A stretch of DNA of 64,000 bases, taken from NCBI GenBank assembly GCA_963803295.1, contig CAWDMC010000028.1:475374-539373 (forward strand). Reading direction: 5' to 3'. The position numbers were made by a program, and so were the translations under genes. The notes below the pieces were generated by a model, which was given only the letters and a program-made list of their open reading frames with translations, had not been told where the DNA came from and searched no databases. This DNA comes from CAWDMC01 sp963803295 (lineage in GTDB: Bacteria > Acidobacteriota > Terriglobia > UBA7540). This document shows, one piece after another, positions 35,507-47,750 of the stretch (position 1 is the stretch's first letter; each line of letters starts with the position of its first letter).

Positions 35507-38357
35507 TTATTTTTTAGAATTTAGTCCTATTAATTTAACCGGACCAATCAAACCGGATTCAAATGGTTTCCAATCCTTCGCAGTAAATAAACCATTCTCA
35601 TCCATATTTTCCCTATCATGAGCAGCGAAATTTACATTGTAGAATTTTTTATAGTTAATACCATTCTTATCCATATATATAATTCGATTTGCCATTAAGT
35701 TCGTTACTTGTATTTCAAGATTATTTGTTGGCTGCAGCTTATTCGCATCAATTGTAAAGTGAAACTCAGGTCCAACTAAAGTCGCAAGTTTTTCTCCATT
35801 TAAATAAATATCTGCAGACTCACATACTTTACCAAGATCCAGTTCATAAGCTGTTGCTTTAAAATTTGGTTTCTCAAATGTTGTTTTATAACTGGCTGTA
35901 CCAGAAAACCATTTCAACTCATTTGAATGTTCTGTCCAGGATTCTAGCTTTTTAGCAGTATATGAATTTGGTAGTGTTGATCCTCCTTTTATAAAATTAA
36001 TTTCCCATTCGCCATCCAGATTTATTACATCATTTGTCCTTTCATAAAATCTATAATTTTCTAAATTTTGGCTTGTAGGATACCATTGTAAAATTAGGGT
36101 TTCGCCTTTACCTAACTTCAAATAAACTTCAGCATGATCTTCATTTAAATTTCTTATTTCAGCTTTTCCAATTCGTTTATTCATTGGATTAAACCAAACC
36201 GCTTCTTTTCCGGGTGAATTAATTTGAATCCATTGATCTATATCTTTGTCACTCCAATTACTAATTAAATAGCAAATACCCTCTTTGCGTTTAACTCTAT
36301 CAAACCAAAGTCCGCTTTGTGCCATGGATTCCGGAAATACACCAGCTTCATTTAAAAGAGATTTTATTTCATTTCCCTTAAATAATTTTCCTTTGTCAAC
36401 TTCACTAATTTCAAAATTATCTTGATGAACAAATTTAATTTCACTTTTAAGTTTCTGATAATCCTTTTGGCGTTGTTTAAGATTATTTAATCCCGGTATA
36501 TCTTTAGGAAAATCGTTTTGTAAAATAATTGTTGCACCTTGTTTTGCCAGGCTAATTACTTTTTGAATTGTTGTTAATGGGATATAATCACAATCCGGAA
36601 TGATTATAGTTTTGTATTCAGAATTATTGGAAAGAATTTTTTTATCTTCAACTGTTAATTGTTGAATTTGTTTATCGGAAATGTAGTCAAAGGTATATCC
36701 ATTTTTTAATAACATTGCACCAAGACCTTTAGTCAATTCTTCATCACGCGCTGCAAAATGCTCAAGCATACTTTTACCTTTTTGCGACCAAGCATCATAA
36801 ATCGGGTAATACAATAAAATATCATTATCCGGTTTGGAACTTTGCAAAAATGATTGACAATTTGTTACGTATGAATTGATTGTTTTAAGATCATCCCACC
36901 AGGTATTTGTCGGAGCAAAATGAACAGAGGCGTAAAACATCCATCCCGGCCATTCTGCAGAAATAGGTGAATATGGCGTACCATGATAAACAAGATGATT
37001 AACACCATTCGCAAAATAACGATCGAAACGTTTTTTAACTTCCGAAAGAGTTGAAAGAAAATGTTCATTCACCCATGTTGCAGCTTCAGCAGAGATTAAT
37101 GGTTTCCCGGAGACATGTCCTGCAGATGTCGCCAATTTTATTCCTAAATCCGACGAGCCTTCGGTTTCGGGAATATCACTTGCGGCATATAAATCAAGTA
37201 TGTTTGCTGGTGAACCATGTGCTTGATCACGCACGACTGCATTATATTTATGTGACCAATTTTTCCAAACTTTAGTAAATTTATCTAATAGTAAATCAGA
37301 AATAGTTTCTCTAAAATCGCAAAGAACTCTTTCATTTATTTCTTCAGAATCATTTCCAAATAATGCAGGTAAATAATCTTTTAAATCGTAGCCTCTATAT
37401 TTTTCGAAGTCTTCAAAAAATAAAGGCGTCCAGTCCGCTTCTCCTTGTGAATCATCAACTTCATATGAATCATTAAAAAATGCTCGAATACCTTTTAACT
37501 GAATACCTTCTGAATTTTTATCAAAATATCCTAAATAATCTTTTAATGCTTTTTCAGAAAAATGATCAATAACATTTCCTTCCCCGCCTTTGCTTGCACG
37601 TTCGACTTGCTTTCCATGCCAGCCTAAAAAAACAGCATAAAGTTTCCAGTTGCCATTTGGTGCAGTCCAATCTAAAGTTCCATCTTTTTTTACATTATTT
37701 GTTAGATCAATTTTTTCTCCATTTTCATTGTATGCAATAAGTGCTTGAAGCGGTAATTTCTTTTCAAATCGAACCTGATCTAATGCAAGCTCTTGCAAAT
37801 TTTTATTACTGCTAATTGGAAATTTTACTTCTGAAATATCAACTTTATGACCAACTGCATTTACAAATGGCTGCTGAATAAATTCAACTTTCTCATTTAA
37901 TTTTTCTCCGGACTTCAAAGTTAATATTTTATAGTCGCACTTCTTTACAGGCATCATCGGCAGCAACCCAAGGGCCTCCAAAAGGCCAGCCGGATGCATT
38001 ATCTAAATCAATTCCTAATCCTAAGTTTTTGTCCTTCATCTAAAGTATATTTTAAAACCTTCATCCACTCTGGAGAAAAGAAACTTATATCTTGTTTTTC
38101 ATATCCTTTTGTTCCATAGATCGCCGTAACTTCAACTCCGCCAAAACCAGCATTTTTGAGTTCTGCCATATTTGCTTTAAGATCTTTCTTCGTTACGGCA
38201 CTTCCATGCCACCACCATCTTGTCCATGGATGAGTTACATTACTCACTGCGGCCATTCGGCTTTATAATTGCTTTGCTGATTAGTTAAACAAGATGAAAA
38301 GAAAGAAATTAAGCTTAGAAGTATAAGCAGGATTAAAAATTTTGATTTTAATTTCAT
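35507..38357 (-). pseudogene. alpha-L-rhamnosidase-like lipoprotein, GH106, frame-broken
   Basis: ATG at 38357 opens a lipoprotein leader (FLILLILLSLISFFSSC). The reading then shifts near 38255 into SNVTHPWTRWWWHGSAVTKK and ELKNAGFGGVEVTAIYGTKG, again near 38020 into GLGIDLDNASGWPFGGPWVA, and again near 37950 into the 830-residue main frame that ends at 35507. Joined, this is one GH106 protein of about 950 residues: N-terminal WWWHG and ASGWPFGGPWV family motifs, a TIM barrel with RAFFNDSYEVD and AEAATWVNEHF, and a C-terminal galactose-binding-like sandwich (WKPFESGLIGPVKL). It would remove terminal alpha-L-rhamnose. All three breaks are single-base, so it is probably intact in the organism. 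Confidence 0.75.
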
Positions 38358-38441
38358 AAAATTTTTTATTCAAAATATTTTGAATCTCCGAGAGAATGCG
38401 TCAAAGGAATCATTGTCATTTTGGTATACATCATTTCATGA

Positions 38442-40577
38442 TTATTTATTCATCCAATTCTCTTTTGATTCCAATTTATTCATATCAAATTTATTTGAAG
38501 TTATTTTTACAGATTCTTCATACAATTTATTTAAATCAGGTAATTTCAGTTCAGAACCTTTACGAAGAAAGACAGGAGTTTTATATGCCGGTGCATCAAC
38601 TTCAATAGATTGTCCACCTTCATACTCTTTATTGTTCCAAACATCAATCCAGGTTTCACCAGCAGGCAGATAAACTGATTTTTTTGTTTTTCCTTCTTGC
38701 CAAATAACAGAGACTAACAAATCGTCTCCAAATTTATAAGTTGTCCAATCTTTCCAGCTTTCTTTTTGATCAGGATATTCAACAAACAAAGGCCTAACTA
38801 TAGGCATTCCTGTTTTGCTGGCTACTTCCGCTAAGTGATGAATATAATCAACAAGATTCATTCTTAATTTTGTATAAAATCTCCAAACCGCCAGAAGTTC
38901 ATGATCAAATGAAGGATTATAATTCATATCCCAAAATACTGTATTGTTTGTAGGGCCAACTTCCATTATAGGAGAAAAGCATGCAAACCCAAGCCAGCGT
39001 TTAGTAACCTCGCGATTAATATCTTTCGCATATCCACCGCAATCTGATCCCCAAACCGGATATCCCATAACTGCACATCTTTGCACAGCGATAATAACTG
39101 AACGAAGTCCTTCAGGTGGATTACCGGTATCACCTGCCCAAAGTCCGCCATATTTTGCGCTTCCAGTATATTGAGCTCTTGGAAACAAAATAAAATCATT
39201 ACCCAGTACAGGTTTTATAGCATCATAAGTTGCTTTTACATATTGACGTGGATAGTCATTGTAATTTTCACGATAGGTTGTTCCAATAGATGTTTTTAGC
39301 TGCAAGTGAGTCTAAAAGTTTTTCCCCATCTGCACGATCAAGCTTAAAACCTTTTACACCCATTTTTGCTAATTTTGCCAGGACCATTTTCTTCCCACCA
39401 TTTGCATGCTTCTTTATTTGTAAAATCCATTAATACTTGACGTGAATCCATCCATATGATGACTCTTAAGATCATATCCTCTTTCTTCGGCAACATCAGC
39501 CATATTTCCCATAACAAATGGGCCTATCCAAAGCATGGTTGAAATATTTTTTGAATTCAGCCATTTTATCATATTTTCAAAATTCGGCAATCGTTTATAA
39601 TCAATTTTATAATCGTCAAATCCTCTTACTCCGGACCCCAGGGCCTATCAATCCAATAAGCTGTACAAGGAATGTCATATGCATGCATTAAAAGAATTTC
39701 TTCAGCAATCTCAGAATTATATGGGGCATGCACAATGCTGCCATCATAGTATTTCTTATTATTAAAATGTTCATCACGCCAGCGCCATGGCCCAAAAGCC
39801 CATTTAGGCGGGACAAAAGACGGCCCTGTTTCTAATGCATGACGTTTAATTAATTCTGCAGGCCCCTTATCCATCATTAAGGAAAATGAAAATTCAGGTC
39901 CTTCAAATGATATTTGAACTAAATCTTTTTGCTCTTTACAAAAATCAATTACTCCAGGCCAGGTGCCATGAACAAAAAATGCATAATTGCCTGATGAAAT
40001 ATAAAATGGTGCATAAGCAGAAACCGTAGGTTTTAATTTGACATCTACTTTTTGACCTCTCAGATTAAGTCCTTCTGTAATTCCTTTTTCCCATGATTTA
40101 TATTGAGTACCGTCAACAACCCTTTCAAATACTCCGGTAAAATATTCGTCAGGTTTTACTTTTGTATTTATCATCCATGCAGATGGTTTTGATTGTGTTC
40201 CCTCAAGTTTAAATTTAAAATCTAAATCATTTTCTTTTTTTTCTGTTTCTAATAATACAGACAATATTTACCATTTTGCCATTTGTAATTGACTTATTAG
40301 TTGATGGATGAGATATTTTTCGGTTGTCCTTTAATCCAATTTATTTTTCCATTAAGAATAAAACCAATTGCACCAAGGTATCATTTGATTCAATTAAAAT
40401 ATTATTTCCATAAGGATTATGAATTTGAATAGATGCAAAAGAATTATCTCCTTGATTTAAAATAGCCACGTCTTCAGGTTTATTGCATGAGCTAAATCCT
40501 GCTATTATTATTAATCCTAAAAGGGCATGATTTAAAATCTTTTGAAAAGATATTGGATTCGACATAGTATGAACCAT
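38442..40577 (-). pseudogene. GH31 family glycosidase lipoprotein, frame-broken
   Basis: One GH31 gene of about 710 codons split by several frame changes (near 40.3, 39.63, 39.37 and 39.3 kb). The leader LLGLIIIAGFSSC is a lipobox at the N-terminus. Domain pieces are EYFTGVFERVVDGTQYKSWE (N-terminal beta domain), PPKWAFGPWRWRDEHF, the neighbouring-frame FKLDRADGEKL, which holds the nucleophile Asp, GLWAGDTGNPPEGLRSVI with the acid/base Asp, and GSDCGGYAKDINREVTKRWL. The C-terminal sandwich includes LPAGETWIDVWNNKEYEGG. Likely an alpha-glucosidase, alpha-galactosidase or alpha-xylosidase for side chains. Frame breaks look like sequence errors. Confidence 0.75.
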
Positions 40578-40843
40578 TTTATTTTAAAAGTTAGTTAATT
40601 ATTTAAAATTAACATAATGCTATTAAATTTTTTAGCAATTTCGAAAATTAGATTCAAAATAATTTATTTCAGAATAATTAGGAGATTGAATTCGATACTG
40701 TTTTAATGAAAGCGAATGTCGCATTTAAATTAAAAAAGATGTTGAAGACAAACAAGATGAAACTTAGTAAATAATTTTAATAATATGAGTTTCTCCAAAA
40801 CAAGTTTTGAAGAAACTCATTAAATATTATTTCTTAAATCATG

Positions 40844-42586
40844 TTATTTAAGTAACATCATTTTCTTAGATGCAACAAAGTTTTTCCACTAGACTCATTG
40901 CATGAATACTATAAATATAAATTCCACTGCTTAACTGCGAAGCATTGAAATTAAATGAATGTTCTCCTGCGGCTAAGGTCTTTCTGTGTTAATTCAAATA
41001 CTTTTTGACCCAAGATATTATATATACTCAAAGTAACTTCTGATTGTTCTGGTAATCCAAATTTGATCGTTGTACTTGGATTGAAAGGATTTGGATAGTT
41101 GTTACTTAAATAATATTTATTTGGAACATTAGAACTTTCATTATTAACACCAACCATATTTGGTGTAACAATAGCTGAGCACTATCACCAGGAATATAAA
41201 CCCAAGTTGCATTTGTCATTGAATCCTGTAATGCTGCAATATATGTAGCCCGGTTAGCCATATAATCGGCTTTAGCATTTGGGTACCAGTTTAAGTCACC
41301 GAGCGGTAATTTATCCGTACCTGCCTTTTGCAAATATGCATTTGAATAGCTTAAATCAAAATCCGGCGGCCAGTTTAACATAGGTTGACCTTGATTATCA
41401 TAATCCACAACTACCTGAATACGCCAATCCGGCCAATCTGCAGGACCAGTAATCCCAAGAGGAGTAGCCCAATGAAAAAGATCCCAAGCTTTCATACTAT
41501 CAGTTTTACTTGGATTATTAGTAAACCCGATATCAAATTGCCAATAGTTTTTACCAATTGTAAAGTTATCATCAGTCATCATAGTTGTGTCAACACCTTT
41601 ATCCCATAAAAAACATGAAATTATTTTATCAGAATCATTCGCAATTTGAGGATTAATTGTATTGTTCCAATAATCCAGGAAAGCAGGATCTAAATAAAAT
41701 GCGTTGTTTCCCTCATATAGTGAAATAGAATCAAGTACACCTGATATTTCATAATGTATGATCCCATGTTGTAAAAGGTGCTTCATAGTGGTTAGTTTTT
41801 AAATTACGTCCTCTATAACTCCAATTATAATAAATATTGTTTGCCTGTAAAGCCTCATACCAATGAAGTTCATGACCGTTTACTTGCATATTAAGATATG
41901 TATTATGATTCTCAATCTCTCTTGAATTAATAAAATTACCTCCATTACCAAACAATCTGCTTCCATTAAAAAGGGTATTGTTTTCGAATATAAAATGGTC
42001 ACATGCAGCAGCTTCAATACGGCATATCATACCATTAAAGGGTGAACTTTGCTTTCGAACCATATTTACAAAAATACAGTTGGTATAACTAAGTGTATCA
42101 ACTGCTGCTTGATTTCTACTGGTAAAAGAGTGGCAATCGCCGAAGCCGCAATTATCGAAAATCATTTTATAACCGCCCTGATTAATTACAAACGCTCCAA
42201 CAAGGTTATCATCGGACATATTTCCGTCAAATATGACATTTTTTATCCTTGTACTGCCTCCCGACAAAATGTGAATCATATCTCTTCCAGTGCCGCCAGC
42301 AGCAGCCGGGATTTGTAAGAATACCGGAGGATTGGTTTGATTCTTAATCCAGGCATCATCAGGGCCTAATATTACCAGATCAAAATCAACATCCAAAGTT
42401 CCGTCAAAGGCATAGAGATTACCGCTTTCTGCCATATAAACTGTCTTCGCCGGATCATGCGACCCATCAGCCAAAGTGTCAGAAGCAATTTGTATATTAA
42501 CATATTGGTTCGGATCAAGTGTTGTTTGTGCAAGCATTGATGATGCAAGCATAAGGGAAAATGCTGAGTAGTATTAACTTTCTCAT
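40844..42586 (-). pseudogene. secreted beta-helix protein with T9SS sorting domain, frame-broken
   Basis: Start ATG 42586 with AGGAG at 42597-42593; the leader reads MRKLILLSIF and then, after a frame change, LMLASSMLAQTTLDPNQYVN. The N-terminal part looks like a right-handed beta helix (GSTRIKNVIFDGNMSDDNLV, GGYKMIFDNCGFGDCHSF). The middle, after a change near 41.76 kb, has NNAFYLDPAFLDYWN and WPDWRIQVVVDYDNQGQP. The C-terminal sorting domain LSNNYPNPFNPSTTIKFGLP follows another change near 41.16 kb, and the gene ends in KKMMLLK at 40844 after further changes near 40.98 and 40.88 kb. About 580 residues in total; no catalytic motif recognised. A substrate-binding or lyase-like role is only suggested by context. 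Confidence 0.6.
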
Positions 42587-42707
42587 TAAATACTCCTTTT
42601 TATATTGTTGATTAGATTAGTTAATTAAGTAACTGGTTCAAAATCTTTCTTCTTTTTTCAATTTATTACCATTCATTCTATGTCATAATACCTCCTAAAT
42701 GTTCAAG

Positions 42708-45700
42708 TTAAGATAAATAATATTGAACTATTGTTAAAACTGAATATCGCACTCCTAGATCTGCTGATCGCCCAAAGTAACTCACATCAGATAATTTTTC
42801 TAAAACACTTATAAATTGACGATCCGGCCTGTTGCCAATATTGTTTAAATTCAAAAATACTTGAAGCCCTTCAAACCATGGAAGTTTTTGGTAGGCAGTA
42901 AAATCCCACCTGGAATAAGGTGCTGTATATGAATCAAGCTCCTGATAAGTTATATCTGCACTTCTTAACACATTATCTGTGTATTGAAATGATAACCTTG
43001 CAGAAAAACCGCCAATATCATAACCCAATGTTAAGTTAAGAACATCATTTGGTTGATTGACCAATCTGCCGGTTCTGGTCGTATCTACATAACTAATTTT
43101 TTTAAATGGACCGGTACCTGTTGCGACTTGTTTAGTATATGGATAACGCGTATTCAGAACTAATATGTGTATAGTTAATATTAAAAACGAGTCCACTCAG
43201 GAATGACGGCAAGTACCAAAAATGGGTTTGCCAGTCTAATTCAATACCTCTTATATATGAGGTTTGGTCTAAATTAATCCAGGTGTGAACTTCTGTATCT
43301 TGCGTTGAGCTTAGACTATATCTATTGTGAATCTTTGAAGCATCTCTAGTTAAAAAGGTAAATGGAACAATTAAATTATCAATTTCCTTATAAAAGAATC
43401 CTGCTGTGAATAATCCTATATGATTTTCATATACTGAAGTATAAATATCGTAATTTTGAGTTAATGCCGGCTTTAAATAAGGATTCCCCAAGCGTAATAT
43501 CGGATTGCCATAAATATCAGCAAATAAATAAGGAGAAACAGATCTATAATCTGGATATATAATACTTTTAGTACTTGCTAATCGAATATCCAGCCAATCT
43601 GTAGGTTTAATACGCAGCTGAATTTGCGGAAACCAGTTTTCTCCTTTTGTAGAATCCCAATGTATTTCTTTATATTTAAAATAATTCTCGCCCGGAGTTG
43701 TTAATCTACCAAATTCAACTGTGGAATCAGCAGTATAATCGAATCCAAAATTTTCATACCTTATTCCCGGATATAATGTTACATATTTACTAATATTCAA
43801 TTCCGACATTATATAAAAGGCATAGAAATTCCGGGTATAATGATAATCATATTGTGTTGATTCTAATGGTGCCTCAAGATAGTAGCCATTTTCCTTAGCC
43901 AAATCTGCCAAATGATGCATTTTCCAAATTGAAACTTTGTTGTAGAATGCATTACTGCTGACCCCCTCTTTACCTGAAAGAAAACTGCCTATATCATAAG
44001 AAGGATCTGCAAATAAAGAAGCATTTAAGCCAATATCCGAGGCAAGTATACCAAGATCCGGCCATGCACGTGTCCTCAAAAGGGTATTAAAATCTAATGC
44101 AAGCCCCCCTCTATCTGCATCAATTGACCATTGGGTTTCATCATTTTTTCTTGTATTGCGTACATATTTACCGCCAACTTTCAGGTTACCTGAAAGATAA
44201 TCAGAAAAGTTAAAAGGTACTTTAAAATTAAGTACAGCCGATTGGGCTGTTTCATCAACATCCCGCTTTAGAGTAGCTGCGTTATTTACAATTTTACTTG
44301 GACCAGATATATTAAGATGATTTAGTAGTACACTTGGTGATACCTCACTCTCTTTAGCTTGTATAACTGAATCGGGTGCCCATCCTTGAGTACCGCCTGA
44401 TCTGGTTTGTAATTGTAGTGTTATATCGCCGGGCTGGCGTTGAGTCGTAATCGAATTGGAAAGAGAAAAATCCATATTAATGTTAAAAAATTCAAATTCA
44501 CCCTGTAGAGCATTACTAATTACAGTATTACTAAATTCCTTATCCGATCCATAACCTTTCCAATCATAAGTTGTAGTAAATGTGTTAAAATAATTTCGCT
44601 GTTCCGTCTTGTTTTCATGCAGGTTACCTATAAAATTATTTAATAACAATGAACCGTTTGTAAATTGGTAGTCTAAAACTAGGCTGCCGCCTGCTCTTTT
44701 TCTGTTAGTTACTTCATCATATATGTTAACTTCATCCAATAATGTTGGAATCAATCCCCCTGGCTTTATAGATTCTACGTTTGGTAAATATGTGGCATTT
44801 AATCTATCAGAGTTTCTATTGTATCTATCCAGGTAGGCTGAAAGTTGCGCGCCTAACTTGTCGCCAAAAAAACGATTTGTGATTAGACCAGTTAACCGGT
44901 AATTACCAAAGGGGTGCGTATTTGCTAATGATGCATATCCATCTTGCAACGAAAAACTACTATGAAGTCCTTCCTTGGCTTTACCTATTTTAAGATTAAC
45001 CGTTCCACCGACTGCATCTGCATCCATATCAGCAGTTAATGCTTTGGTAACTTCAATCCCTGATAGTATATTCGGAGCTATCATGTTCAGATCTACACTA
45101 CGATCGTCACGATCAGTAGATTCCAGCCGAACTCCATTCACCATCATTACATTGTATTGTGGTGCCATTCCCCGGATAGTTACCTTTTGACCTTCACCAC
45201 CGCTTCTTACTTAGTGATATTCCAGGTAAGCGTCCAACTGATTCTGCTGCGTTAGCATCTGGAATTTCTTGAATGCGGTCAGCAGCAACTATATTTGAAA
45301 TAGTATTCGAAGATAATTGTTGGTTAATAGCTTCTTGTTGTCCTCTTGCTTGGGCAGTTACTGTCACTACTTTACTTTCTACGGCAACATATTCAAGCTC
45401 GATGTTTAGTTCCATTGTGCTTCCAGCATTTACAGTAATTGGCATCTTTTTTTCTAAATAACCTACATATCTAATTATCATACTGTAATTACCTGGCTGG
45501 ATTTGACGTATTGTGAATTCACCGTCAACAGAAGTTGCCGCGCCCAAACTTGTTCCCTCCAAGAAAACATTTGCGCCGGGTAGTGGATCACCAGAATTTT
45601 TATCTGTAATCTTACCCTGAATTTTACCAGACTCTTGAGCTTGTACTAAACTAAGTCCGAAAACAAAAAATAGTAAGAACATAAATTTGAAAATGGTATT

Positions 45701-45712
45701 TAACTTATGCAT
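42708..45712 (-). pseudogene. TonB-dependent receptor, frame-broken
   Basis: Outer-membrane importer of about 1000 residues. Signal peptide (FKFMFLLFFVFGLSLVQAQ), a carboxypeptidase-like beta domain (GKIQGKITDKNSGDPLPGAN, residues of about 28-110), then a plug with IPDANAAESVGRLPGISL. A single extra base near 45180 shifts the frame; the plug resumes as APQYNVMMVNGVRLESTDRD and ADAVGGTVNLKIGKAKEG. The barrel follows, with another frame change near 43.15 kb, and ends in VQYYLS. The sequence is of the TIGR01782 type (lone receptor, as in Caulobacter), and no SusD-like lipoprotein accompanies it. It would import rhamnogalacturonan oligomers. Four operator-like sites lie upstream. Confidence 0.8.
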
Positions 45713-45771
45713 AATATTAATTCCATTTTAGTTTAAGAATTTTTATGACTTAATTTATTATTCCAATTTTA

Positions 45772-45785
45772 CGAAAACGTTTGAG
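45772..45785. promoter_or_regulatory. LacI-type operator-like site 1
   Basis: CGAAAACGTTTGAG, an imperfect palindrome around the central CG, 60 bp upstream of the TonB receptor start. It shares 13 of 14 positions with the half-site CGAAAACCTTTGAG before the rhamnose isomerase gene. Confidence 0.6.
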
Positions 45786-45853
45786 GAGTCAAACCAATAT
45801 TCTACTACCGAGTTATATCTTAGATTAAATTCCATTAAACTACTGTTTAGATT

Positions 45854-45867
45854 ACGAAATCGTTTGA
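45854..45867. promoter_or_regulatory. LacI-type operator-like site 2
   Basis: CGAAATCGTTTGAG, one base different from site 1, same orientation, 82 bp further upstream. Confidence 0.6.
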
Positions 45868-45953
45868 GTTATAAATCTATGATTTACCATCCTTATGGAA
45901 CTTTATAGCTGTTTATTCAAGATTAAGATTAATTTTAACTAAGGATGGGGTTA

Positions 45954-45966
45954 CGAAATGTTTCAA
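45954..45966. promoter_or_regulatory. LacI-type operator-like site 3, weaker
   Basis: CGAAATGTTTCAA, a degenerate version of the motif 100 bp beyond site 2. Confidence 0.35.
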
Positions 45967-46064
45967 TATTTTTTTATTAATTAACAAGTTTATGTCCACT
46001 ATGTATATTTTTTTTAGTTCGTTTTCTTTTAATTTTAAAAGTGACCTGATTTAAAACTTGCTCT

Positions 46065-46080
46065 ACTAAAACGTTTGAGT
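46065..46080. promoter_or_regulatory. LacI-type operator-like site 4
   Basis: ACTAAAACGTTTGAGT, close to a perfect 16-bp palindrome (7 of 8 pairs), 353 bp upstream of the TonB receptor start. Confidence 0.6.
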
Positions 46081-46276
46081 AACTTAAAATATTTTTTTTT
46101 GATTGTCAAGTATTATTTATGAATGAGATAAATTTATTTGCTATTATCTAAAAAACCACCCCAAATAAACACCAATTAGAATTTTTTGCAATAACATTTA
46201 TTTAGGAGATTCTTTCTTACTTATTAATAATGAATGCTTAAGTTTTAGAACATTTGGATCAATTTATTATTACTTA

Positions 46277-47672
46277 TCAAAATCCAGAATCCAATTTAAT
46301 TTGAATTTCAAGCTCTTTGGACATTTCATTTCTAATTTTAGGAAAATCTTTCAGTACATTTTTTCTTTCATTAGGGTCATCTTTAATATTAAATAATTCT
46401 TCTCTGCCTTTATCAATTTTGTTTCCGAAATGAATTAACTTCCAATCTCCTTTTCTTAGTGCAAATTGATCTGGTGTTCTCAAATAAAGTTCTCGGTCTT
46501 CTTTTACATTTTCTTTATTAACTATATAATTCCAAATATTATTACCATCCAATTTTAAATCTTGTATTAGAGAACTGTCGACAATTGCAGTGAGAGTTGG
46601 AAATAAATCAGTTACTTTTATTAACTTTTCAACTTTAGAATGCTGCAGATGATTTTTCCAATACATAATAGCAGGAACTCTTATACCACCTTCATATAAT
46701 TCTGCTTTGTAACCTTTTAATGGTGAATTATCTCCTAATTTTGGATATGGCCCAAATTTTCCATCATATAATTTAATTTTGGATTCTTTTTCAGGATACC
46801 AACTTTCTTGCCCGCCATTATCACTTATAAATATTACGATTGTGTTTTCTAATATTTTTTCATCTTTCAATGTTTGCAATAATTTCTCCGATAGCATAAT
46901 CCAAATGAGCCATCGAAGCATCAAACAATTTTCTTGAGTTAACTTCTTTTAAATTTTTATATGGTTTAATCCACTTTTCTTCTTCTTGAAGAGGATAATG
47001 TGGAACACTGTAAGGTATATAAATAAAGAATGGTTTAGATTTGTCTCTAATGTTAGTTAGATATTTTATAACTTCATTTGTTATCAAATCTGTTGCATGA
47101 CCTTTTTCATCTACAAATTTATTATTTCTATACCAACTTCTATCTCCATTTTTATATCTGTGAGTATATTGATCAATTTGACCATGGAGAAACCCATAAG
47201 TATAATCAAATCCATAGTGGCTTGGGCCACTTTCGAGACTTAAACCTAAATGCCATTTCCCGGTAATAGCGGTTTGATATCCTTCTTTCTTCAAAGCCTC
47301 AGGTAATGTTTCAACATTTGTCGGCAGTACTTGTTTACTTTTCATTGCAATGGGTTCGCCAATTCCAAATCGACTTGCATATTTTCCTGTTAAAAGTGAA
47401 GCTCTACTTGGAGAGCATGTTGGATAAACATAAAACTGATTTAATTCAACACCATTTTCAGCTAATTTATCAATATTCGGTGTATTTATTTCAGAGCCGT
47501 GGTAACCTACATCATGCCAACCAGCATCGTCAGCAACAACCAATACTATATTCGGTTTGGCATTTTTACCATGGTCATTTACCACTTGTTTACAATTAAC
47601 AAGAAATAGGAAAGGTATACCGATTATAAAAATATGTATTCTTCTAAGTAAAAGCTTCAAAAATTCAACCAT
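46277..47672 (-). pseudogene. sulfatase lipoprotein, one frame break
   Basis: Formylglycine-dependent sulfatase of about 465 residues. A leader with lipobox FLFLVNC (Cys27), then KPNIVLVVADDAGWHDVGYH with the metal Asp pair at about 48-49, and the sulfatase signature CSPSRASLLTG at about 86-96, whose Cys is converted to formylglycine. TAITGKWHLG supplies the active-site Lys and His. The frame breaks near 46.88-46.90 kb and continues as NTIVIFISDNGGQESWYPEK, which holds the distal Asp-Asn metal ligands, to the end at 46277. It would desulfate a sugar, suggesting that the target polymer may be sulfated (algal or animal) or only pectin-like. A maturase is not in the window. Confidence 0.8.
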
Positions 47673-47750
47673 TTATGATCTTGTTATTAAAAATAATTGT
47701 TAAGGCTCTGAGATTTATTCTATATTATTACTGCAATCTATAAGAAATAG

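Larger units (their letters stand above)
45713..46276. promoter_or_regulatory. regulatory intergenic region upstream of TonB receptor
   Basis: 564 bp with no gene. It holds at least four copies of a LacI-type operator motif (next entries), upstream of the minus-strand TonB receptor and downstream of the sulfatase gene. Confidence 0.6.
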